From Diphasiastrum complanatum (lineage: Eukaryota; Streptophyta; Lycopodiopsida; Lycopodiales; Lycopodiaceae), in NCBI GenBank assembly GCA_029204225.1, contig CM055106.1, forward strand, positions 39,087,827 to 39,151,826: a stretch of DNA of 64,000 nucleotides, written 5' to 3'. The position numbers were made by a program, and so were the translations under genes. Positions 56,318-64,000 of the stretch are shown piece by piece. The first letter of the stretch is position 1; each line of letters opens with the position of its first letter. The notes beneath the pieces were generated by a model that saw only the letters and a list, made by a program, of their open reading frames with translations, did no database searches and was not told the DNA's origin.

Positions 56318-57554
56318 TCAATGCTCTGGCTCTGACTCAGACGAATGCTCTGGAGACAACTCAGGGCCCCGAGCTGACTCTCGCAGCCGATATTTGTGCC
56401 TGTCTGGAGCTGGCATGGGCTGTGTATCAGAAGAGGAGGACTCGTCAGTAGCATCATCCCAATCTGCCTCCGCATCAGCCCCCAAGCAAGCCAAACCAGC
56501 AACACCTGCTGCAGCTCGCTGTAATGCTGCACCTCTAATTGTACCTGGAGCCTTGCGTGGTCGTCCTCTCCTCCCTGGCAGTTTCTGTGCCTTGCCTTTC
56601 TTGTTCGGTGCACCCTTGGGCCTTCCTGGTCTCTTGCGGACAAGAGGAGCTGTCAATGTCACCCCCATGCAAATCACCTGGCTGGCTAGGCTGGGCCCAA
56701 GCTGAGGCCGGCTGGGATAGGGAAGCAAAAGAGGGAACTCCCTGTGCAGCTGAGCGAGGATGATGAGCTCCTGGAGTGTGTGCCTGTGGGGCTGCTGCTG
56801 GTGGAGGGACTGGCTGTGAAGGAGGCAAGTACAGCGGCGATATGTACTGAAAGGGGCGCTGCGGTGGCCAGTACTGGTACATCCTGGGTGCTGCCAAAGG
56901 GGGAGCCAGTGGAGTGGGTGCTGCCAAAGGAGGCGGATGTGGAGTGGGTGCTGCCACTGGAGGAGCAGCTGGAGGAGCCACTGTGGATGTGGGCGCTGCG
57001 AGAGAAAACCTGGGCACAGATGGTGGCCTGCCATGGAGACCTGGTGCTGCAGAAGTGGACGGCGATGGAGGGGCTGCAGGCCTGAATGGCATCGGTGGCA
57101 CTGGAGGAGCTGTGCGGCGCACATATACCCTCTGAGGAGCTGGAGGAACTGTGGGCACCTCGTGCGGCTGCTCTGGCTGTGACTCTGTGTATGGCATGCT
57201 GGCAAGAGATGAAGGGGGTGCCAAAACACTCAGCATCTGCTGGGCCTCTGAATCAAATGTGGCAATCAGTTCGTCCAGCTGGGCATCTGAATACAAATGC
57301 TCTGGGCTCTGGGCCTCATCCTGTGCACCATCCACTGAATCATCCAGTGCACCAACCTCTGAATCATCCTGTGCCTCATCATGTGCACCCTGTAGACCCT
57401 GCATGGCCTCCCAATCTGTGCAATCAAAGTCATCCGGTGCCTCCTCTGGTGTGCTGTCGTAGTAACGGCCATGACTCTGCGCTGCACGCATCCAAACATC
57501 TGCGGGACCGGCATCCAAACCACTCTGCCCTCTATCAAGAGCCTCCTCCATCAT
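56318..57554 (-). pseudogene. hAT D: acidic, Pro-rich, AT-hook coding tail
   Basis: Read leftwards from 57554, an acidic region (MMEEALDRGQSGLDAGPADV, later WEAMQGLQGAHDEAQDDSEV) leads into a long Pro/Ala-rich region with a repeated VAAPTPHPPPLAAPTPLAPP type. In a shifted frame near the end (about 56650-56550) two AT-hook-like motifs follow, RKRPGRPKG and GRRGRPRK, then an acidic Ser-rich end with a stop at 56318. The frame stays open upstream of the ATG at 57554 into the last transposase exon. The transposase stop lies only 14 bases before that ATG, after a G7 run. So this may be the C-terminal extension of the transposase rather than a separate gene. AT hooks bind the minor groove of AT-rich DNA. 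Confidence 0.5.
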
Positions 57555-57568
57555 GTCGACATAGGTAA

Positions 57569-60500
57569 TTATGCCACTGCCCCCCCTGTGTGCCCTGCCT
57601 GTCTGCCGGTATAACCTGTGCCATGTGTCCCACCTCTGCCACGTGATGCACCTGTGACCCCTGCCCGTGGCGTGTGCCCTGCACCTGTATAGTTTGCCTC
57701 ATCCCTCTCTGGTCTGGCAAACACAACCCGAATGGGCTCATCCTCGTCATGCTCATCCTCTGACACTAACTCATCTGCCTCATACAATGGAGGCTCTCTG
57801 TGCTCAAGCCCAAGCTCTCTCTCTCTCATCTCGGCAAGCTCCCTCTCTCTCTCTGCCATCAACTGTGTGCCCAGGTCATCTGCAGGCATGGGATGTGTGC
57901 TGTCCGTAGGCAAGTCGACCTGGCGCTCCAAATCTAATATCTTCGTCTGCAAGACCAAAATTGAGCATGTCAGGAAAACAACTTGATCAAAGATTGAAAC
58001 CTACATTTTAGTGAGACGTCAACCAACATGCAATGGGAGAATAGCTTTTCACCTGCAATGCGCTCGTAATGGTCGGCAGTCTCCTGGCGAGACGTGCGTT
58101 GGTGCTACAGAACACCAACCGCTCCAACTAACTCACTGACAGCCTGTTCCTTCTCCTCGTGTGAATGAGTGCCCATGTGCTCCAATTACGCTCACACACG
58201 GAGGCAGCGCAGTCCTGTGGTACGTGCAATGAAATGGTTCAGCACACGTGCACGGGTGGAACGTCAACGAAACACAGCAAGGGAGGATGAGATGAGATGC
58301 ATACCTGTGAAAGGACCCGCAGTGCAAGACGCTGTATGGATGGATAGGTGCTACCGAACATGGTCCACCAGGTAATGGGGAGCTGCCTCCTCTCTGGATT
58401 TTGAGCAGCCGGGTGACCGAACGTGCCCATGCCGAAACGAAATGCAGCGAGCTCCTCCATGAGCCTGATAGGATCCAAACCTATGTGTGGACCCACCCTG
58501 TGAATGTACTGAAGCCAATCGGCCTCGAGTTTCCTGTTTGCGATCTGTGTCGGAGAGAGGAAGAGGGGATGCAGCATGTGTGCAACGTTGTGGATACTCC
58601 TGTGGAAGTAGTTCCACCGCGTCTCCCATATGAACTTCAGCTCTGTCATCCTGCAGGTGAGAGGCATTTGGTTTAGGGCATTACGAAAAAACTTAACACT
58701 GACAGAAAAACAAACTAGCAACCATTGAAAAGTTAAAGAACAATTACAACACTGTACCGCTTACCTCTCTGGCTGGAAGATGGGCAGCTGCAGGAACTGT
58801 CCAATCCGGTCCATGAGCTCATACACCAGTCCAAGTGTCAACCCCTCGCTCTCAGCCATGCGGAGCACAATGTAGAGTGGTCGTAGCAGTCCTGACAATG
58901 TCTGTGCATCCCTCCAACTCACCGTGGAAGAAAAGTGCTCCCCATCCTCAGTGCGCGGAAACGTACTGGCACCCCAAAGATCACTGGCAACCATCTGTAG
59001 AAGCTGGGCCTTGCACCTGATCAAACGGTCGATGACCACCAAGTCGAATGCAAAGCGTGTGGGGGCTGGCTTACGGAATAGGAAGAGGGCCTCCCGGACG
59101 ATGGCTCTAACCCAGGGAAGTGCTCCAATGTCCCCCATCAAAAGGTCTAGTCGTGCGTTGCACAGGGGGTATGAACAATATGAGGGAACTCGGCCTCTAG
59201 CAGTACACCCATCTGAATGCAATTCGTGGCATTGTCCGTCACCACCATGACGACATGCTGTGGTCCTATGGCTAGGATGGAAGACCTGATGACATCAAAC
59301 ATGAACTCTGCAGATATGACTCTCCCCCCTCCTGCTGCAATCCACTGCCCTCAAAAACTATGTGCCCATGCAGCTGGAGACCAGTATGTTGAGGATCGGC
59401 CTCCTCCTGACATCAGTCCAGCCATCGGACATAATGCTGCAACCGTAAGTGGCCCAATGCCGACGCAGAGGCTCCATCTCTCTAGACAAGGACTCAACCC
59501 TATCCCTCAGCATGTGTGTGCGGACAACCTCTGAACTAGGGACTCTCCAGCTAGGGCTGACAGACTGTGCAAGGCGGAAGGCCCTTCTGAAGGGCTCAGA
59601 GTCGGTGATGGCAAAGGGCAGGTTCAGCTCGTAAATCAGACTGGCCACGGCCTGTGTGGCCTCTCTGTCCATGTGCGGCTGATGCGCGCCGCGAATGGTC
59701 TACTGCACAAGGGCTCTCCCTGGTGGGCGACGGGTGGTGGACCTCCAGCACGGTGCACCAACCGTGACGAGAATGGACGATGACGCGACAGGCTGGGCAC
59801 TGGTGGATGCATCGGCTGTAGACGTGGAATGGGGAGAGTGGGATGCACTGGCAGGGATGGGTGCAGCAGCATATGTGGGGTGCACTGGTGGAGGGGCAAC
59901 ATCTGGCATGGGGTACGAAAACTGCTGGCCAAGGAGGTCATCCGGATGGGAAGGGAAGGAAGAAGGGATCTCTTCCACATCCTCGAAGGCCCCAGCAGTA
60001 GCATCCTGGGCCTGCTCGGGTGGCGGAGAGTCCATGAGAAAGTCATAGACTGGGGGAGTGCGAGCAACAGTGGGTGGTGGTGGAACCGCAGTGGCAACTG
60101 GCGGACACGATGGGACGGGATCCACTGGAATCTGAGCAGATGGGGGTGCGTGAGGCAGAACTGTCTGAGGGAGATGAGGGGCAAAGGGACTGGAGGAAAA
60201 TGCACTCCCTGTCCTCGTGCATGCCAGCCAAGCAGGCAGCAACTCTGGGTCAGCCACATAAGGAGCGGTGCAAAATCGGAGAATGCCCTCCGAAATGGTG
60301 TTCTCCCCTGCCACGAGCCGCGGCCCGTAGGTGTCCAGTAGTCGCTGCCTGTCGGGGACGGTCATGCTGCCACGAGGGGCAGCATTCAAGGTGGCACCAT
60401 TTTTGGCGCGTGCACTGAGCAGATGGCCTTTAAGGCGAGTGAAGGATGCAGCAAACTCGACGAGACAGTATCGGCAGCGCACGATCTTCTGAACGGTCTT

Positions 60501-60572
60501 GTTGGCCTTGTCGGCAACCCGCCTGACAATGTCTACCTCGTCCCACAGACCGGAAAGGTCGGATTGCACCAT
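57569..60572 (-). pseudogene. hAT transposase of element D (five exons, inactivated)
   Basis: Exon 1 runs from the ATG at 60572 (MVQSDLSGLWDEV) to 58765. It holds a BED finger (CRYCLVEF...RLKGHLLSARAKN), a Pro/Ser linker, DUF659 (IMSDGWTDVRRRPILNILVS) and LRPLYIVLRMAESEGLTLGL. Later exons are 58650-58305 (IWETRWNYFHRSIHNVAHML, LPITWWTMFGSTYPSIQRLA), 58214-58054 (the dimerisation motif CAASVCERNWSTWALIHTRR) and 57946-57569 (an acidic Glu/Arg tail). All junctions fit GT-AG. Stops occur at 59700-59702, 59358-59360 and 58128-58130, with a one-base shift near 59330. Fragment A1 has CAG at the first two sites. The transposase would cut and rejoin the element ends. Confidence 0.8.
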
Positions 60573-60861
60573 TGCAGATGAAATGAGAGATGGATTGCTG
60601 GAAAAAAAACAGCAGGGTTCACTGTTGGAGAGACGTTGAAAATGGGCGAAGGCAGGGCGAAGCAAGTCAGATGCAAGGCAGGGCATTGCGTGGGCGAAGG
60701 GTGACGCAAGGAATCGAAGGCAGGCAGGCGGAAACAGCAGCGATGGCAGGGCGGAGGAGGGCACAAAAAAATTTCAGAGAAAATGCGAGGGGGGCGAGTA
60801 GGTGTTTAGGTAAAAAAAAATTAAAAAAATATTAAATATTAAATAATATTTATATTGTAAT

Positions 60862-60970
60862 ACCGCGGTACCAACATGGTACCGCGGTACCAGTATGGTC
60901 CCGCGGTACCCATATATATATATATATATATATATCATAGGTCCCGCGGTACCATATCGATCGGCGGTAC
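60862..60970. repeat. GGTACC/CCGCGG arrays flanking an internal (AT)n
   Basis: ACCGCGGTACC-type palindromes occur on both sides of an AT run at 60912-60935. To its right the sequence begins CATAGGTCCCGCGGTACC, like a second hAT left end. Confidence 0.75.
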
Positions 60971-61116
60971 TTAAAAAAAAAATTTGCGACAAAAACACGG
61001 GAAAAAATTTTAAATTTTTTTTTTTTATTATGGTACCGCCCTGGTACCACGGATCCCAGGGCGGTACCACTGTTATGGTACCGACGGTACCATACCAGCG
61101 GTACCAGGGGACACTA

Positions 61117-61118
<2 letters not shown>
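60936..61118. mobile_element. Possible 183-bp MITE-like unit at the right end of hAT D
   Basis: It starts CATAGGTCCCGCGGTACC and ends with the complement of CATAGTGTCCCCTGGTACC. The two ends match at about 17 of 19 positions and lie between (AT)n runs on both sides. It could be a small non-autonomous relative, or a duplicated terminal segment of D. Confidence 0.4.
61020..61118 (-). repeat. Right terminal inverted repeat of hAT D
   Basis: The minus strand reads CATAGTGTCCCCTGGTACCG and continues with TGGTATGGTACCG, matching the left end. A 15-bp gap separates the outer 59 bases from the shared inner GGGCGGTACCAT. Confidence 0.85.

Positions 61119-61200
<82 letters not shown>
61119..61200. repeat. 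(AT)n microsatellite at the right end of hAT D
   Basis: An 82-bp run. Copia F coding resumes directly after it (GCGAATTGGGCAGG). Confidence 0.95.
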
Positions 61201-61203
<3 letters not shown>

Positions 61204-61650
61204 AATTGGGCAGGCAATGTCGACACCAGAAAATCGACTTCTAGATTTGTCTTGTTCAATAATAGTCCAATATCCTGGAACAATTGAAAGTAGACCTTCA
61301 TCGCAATGTCTTCGACAAAATCAGAGTACATTGCAGTCTCTCAAGCTACTAAAGAGGCAATTTGACTGAGAAACCTATTGTCTGACATTGGTTTCAAACA
61401 AACTGCTCCAACCATTATTCAGTGCGACAATCAGAGTGCCATTGCGTTATCGATCAATCCTAGATTTCACTCTAGGAGCAAGCACATCGAGATTAAGTAC
61501 CACTATATCAGAAATAGGATACTCAATAAGGAGGTCAGTCTGACGTTTGTTCATGGCAGCTGACATCTTTACAAAAGGGTTAAGTCAAGAAGCACACAAG
61601 AATTTCTATGCTATATTGAATCTGAAAATCAAGGCATTCAAGGATCCAGA
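61201..61650 (+). mobile_element. copia F: RNase H
   Basis: The RNase H landmarks are ANWAGNVDTRKSTSRF, then SEYIAVSQATKEAI, IIQCDNQSAIALSINPRFHS and RSKHIEIKYHYIRNRI. This continues the RT at 48105-49602 on the other side of hAT D. Part of a broken element. Confidence 0.85.
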
Positions 61651-61661
61651 TTAAGGGGGGG

Positions 61662-62583
61662 TGTTGGATTCCTATCCTCTCCATCTTTTAACTCGTAGCT
61701 AATCTAGATCTGTTCATTTGCTATATGTAAATATCTGTATAGTTGCATACAAAGGATTCGATGACAGTGTTCTATCGACACAGCCGAACTATCGAATTAC
61801 AATTAATGAATCATTGATTCGACTATTCAACTATCGTCTATTGTCGACAACTAGACTACTATCGACTATTCGACTTCATCAACTATTCACATGTCACTAT
61901 CAACTCAAATAGTCAATTCGGACATTCGGCGGTTCAATAGTACCGTCATCACGTCCGGACAAAATCTCTAACGGAATTAGATCTTGTCCGACAGTGACTG
62001 CTAACAACACGTAGTGCCTTAATCCTATTTGTAAAATACAGACTAAGCATTTTTTTAAGTAGCCCTGATAACAATCGAAGATATTAAGTTCTAGTTCCAA
62101 TAGTTTCAATCGACTCACTTAGTCAACCAATCAAACATTTAGAGCGCAACTATTCGATCTTTCTCTCTGTTACTACAGAGTATTGTTTCAAAAAGATCGC
62201 GACTCTGTATGCATTCGTACTTGTACACTTACGACTAAATATACTCGTTCCAGTAATCTGAGTCGTGTTGTATTATGTTGAATGCATCTTTACTTTGTTT
62301 CGATTGATTCTTGACTTGAAGATAAACCGATTCGTAGATTAAACTATTCATATGACTGATAATATGTGTCGATCATAACGCTATAGGTTCCGCACTATTT
62401 CGCTTCCGCAAACTAATCTATTTCACTTCGTGCATGTCTACGGAATCAACTATATCGATCCAAGCAACTTTGAAGCAAGGATCAAGTAGAGTAATCTTCG
62501 AATTATTGAAGGTGGCTTGAATCTGATAGACGTAGATCCATGCACCGAGGATAGTCGCCGGCCCACCACGCCTTATCCCAACA
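61662..62583 (+). repeat. 3' LTR of copia F
   Basis: 922 bp, TGTTGGATTCC...TATCCCAACA. It is preceded by a polypurine tract (AAGGGGGGG at 61653-61661) and followed by GTAGG. Confidence 0.8.
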
Positions 62584-63430
62584 GTAGGAGGGCGAACTGG
62601 TTCTAGAATAAAACATAATTTTTCACTTAGAACTTTAATAAGGGTCTTTACCCAAAATAGAGAGCAACTATAGTAATCAGTTTTTTGCTTTTTGCTTTTT
62701 GCTTCATGCTTTTAGCTTTTTTTTAATGCTTTTAGCTTTTGCTCAGAACTAGAAAATTTACATAAGGAGGGCTAACACCTACCTCCATTCATTACATTGT
62801 AGAGAGCTATGCATTCTTCAATTAATCTAAGTTTTCTTTTATCTCTTATGTTGATCTTGACTGGTGTGTGAATGCGTTCACTTCTATCTTGAATTTGAGC
62901 ATCAAATTCCAACACTTCAGTCTATGGCAAAGATGTCAACCTTCATTCTCATGAACCACAAATTGCACTCATGATAAAATGGGATTCTTTCTATGAACCA
63001 AAGCAACAAAATATTCAAAGAAAAAACAACGCTTAAAAACACAATAACGGGCATTCTTGCTCAACATTATTTAAAATGCCAACAATAAAAGAGTGTGTCA
63101 AAATATGGACGAAATTGAGAGCGAATGAAATCGAGAGTACTTTAGGGTATAAACTTCCCACACACCCTCGAGTACATGCTTTAATAACGAAAACTGTTTA
63201 TGAAGTTTCTTTTAAAAAATTTGACATTCAGGCTCACAAACCTGGAGATATGTAAATCAAGAATGGAGGTTCATATTGTTGCGTCTCGAAAAGCATGTAC
63301 AAGATATAAAGCCCTCCCAATTTTGAGCACAATGATTCACCATGTACAATATGACCTGCAATCACAAGCACTTAAGTACTTCGAATGACCACCATCGCCA
63401 ACTTCGAATATTTTCCTAAACCCATTCCAA
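62584..63430. other. Unassigned stretch with a GCTTTT-type simple repeat
   Basis: A degenerate TTTTTGC/GCTTTTA repeat spans about 62681-62751. No gene is recognised in the rest. Confidence 0.45.
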
Positions 63431-64000
63431 CAAATAAAAACTTAAAAAATGATGTTCATTCTATTTTATTCATGTATGTCAAGGCAAACTATCATCATGA
63501 ATTAACATTAAGGCTTAAATGTAAACATCAAAGTACACAGTAATCATTCAAGCCAATGGAAAGAGATGGAGAGAGCACATAAAGCTTGCTTAAGAGAATA
63601 GCACAACAATTTCGTGACAACGATCCAAGAGAGATGGAGTAACTATCATGTCCCACACATCTAGTCCACTAGCATCATAGGCCTTTCACACACATTAATT
63701 ACATCATTGGCACTTTAGACTCCTTAGTTATCAATTACTTAATACGTTCAGTATAGTACAATAAATAACTAACTTACAATAATGTAAATGATTGTCATGT
63801 GCAATTAGCTACCATAGTTATACAAACCTTAACTGGCTATATCATCCAACGTGGATGTGCTAGTCATATTTCCAATACTCCCCCTTGAGCGAATATCCGT
63901 AGTCAGGAACAAAACAAATGGCCACGCAAAGTTTGCGAGTAGAAACATCACTTTTTTGGACCCAAGAAGTCCATCTTCTTGGCTGTTTATACTGAATATG
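63431..64000 (-). mobile_element. Possible copia-type LTR end with PPT, cut by the window edge
   Basis: On the minus strand, CTCAAGGGGGAG (63878-63889) looks like a polypurine tract. It is followed by TATTGGAAATATGACTAGC, like an LTR starting TGTTGGAA with one change. The LTR would run leftwards from 63877; its inner limit is unknown. No coding motif is visible in the last 110 bases. Confidence 0.35.

Larger units (their letters stand above)
49651..61118 (-). mobile_element. hAT transposon D, two-gene, inserted in copia F
   Basis: Long imperfect terminal inverted repeats begin CATAGT at 49651 and end ACTATG at 61118. Over the first 59 bases they match at about 52 positions. Both ends lie in (TA)n, so the expected 8-bp duplication cannot be read. 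Inside are a charged small ORF (50359-50724, plus) and the transposase (60572-57569, minus), with a further coding tail (57554-56318). Gypsy E is inserted at 50857-55945; without it and its duplication the element is about 6.37 kb. Transposase type (BED, DUF659, hAT dimerisation) sets the superfamily. Copia F RNase H coding resumes on the right, showing the insertion. The transposase is inactivated by stops and a frameshift. Confidence 0.85.
28522..62583 (+). mobile_element. Ty1/copia element F, outermost layer of the nest
   Basis: LTR sequence at 28522-29135 and 61662-62583 brackets copia pol parts on the plus strand: GAG-pre-integrase (29136-29379), integrase end and RT (48105-49602), and RNase H (61201-61650). 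A polypurine tract precedes the right LTR. Flanking bases are GTAGA on the left and GTAGG on the right, a plausible 5-bp target duplication with one change. Element A and hAT D are inserted in it. LTRs differ by roughly 8-10 percent plus gaps by eye, so it is the oldest layer. Broken, with many breaks. Confidence 0.75.

Noticed and set aside
56744-57568. Plus-strand frames opposite the hAT D tail (56744-57085, 57086-57568)
   Set aside because: GC-rich, Pro-rich coding on the minus strand leaves few stops on the other strand; they are antisense shadows.
60774-61331. Minus-strand open frame rich in Tyr-Ile
   Set aside because: It is a translation of (AT)n runs and the hAT terminal repeat.

Overview
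This is repeat-dense nuclear DNA from a vascular plant. I see no complete host gene; nearly everything recognisable is transposable-element DNA of several ages. The plant call rests on chromodomain Ty3/gypsy elements primed by initiator-tRNA-Met, a Tat/Athila-like Ty3/gypsy element with an Asp-tRNA-type primer site, Ty1/copia elements with PPT-LTR structure, and BED/DUF659-type hAT transposases. Species cannot be read from the sequence.

Left third (1-28,521). A Ty3/gypsy element runs off the left edge (1-~3,226, minus). It is followed by old AT-rich sequence with scattered relics: a gypsy integrase tail (4,750), a copia RNase H tail (9,914), a gypsy integrase zinc-binding piece (10,498), an old gypsy relic (15,900-18,850), and four hAT fragments of at least three kinds (10,693-13,399; 19,130-21,010; 22,230-23,900; 26,598-28,521). 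A LINE endonuclease fragment lies at 25,455-26,597. Two stretches look like possible host exons (6,917-7,338 and 21,377-21,580).

Right two thirds (28,522-62,583) is one nest. An old Ty1/copia element (F, plus strand) is the outer layer. A Tat-like Ty3/gypsy element (A, 29,380-48,104, minus) sits in it. A Ty1/copia element (B, 33,802-44,928, minus, with two LTRs identical by eye) sits in A, flanked by CCATA. A chromodomain Ty3/gypsy element (C, 34,797-40,605, minus) sits in B, flanked by CTACA. Separately, a large hAT transposon (D, 49,651-61,118) is inserted in F, with long inverted ends made of GGTACC arrays set in (TA)n. A second chromodomain element (E, 50,857-55,945, plus, same family as C) is inserted in D, flanked by AATAC.

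The most interesting object is hAT element D and its relatives. Without E it is about 6.4 kb. It carries two convergent genes: a small, highly charged 121-residue ORF, and a five-exon hAT transposase followed by an acidic, proline-rich, AT-hook region that may be its C-terminal extension. Its ends, and those of a related fragment at 13.4 kb, lie directly against TA microsatellites. The transposase copies are decayed, and at least two of the stops in D are CAG-to-TAG changes.

The right edge (62,584-64,000) is mostly unassigned and ends in what looks like the LTR/PPT boundary of another copia-type element on the minus strand. All coordinates and comparisons are by eye.
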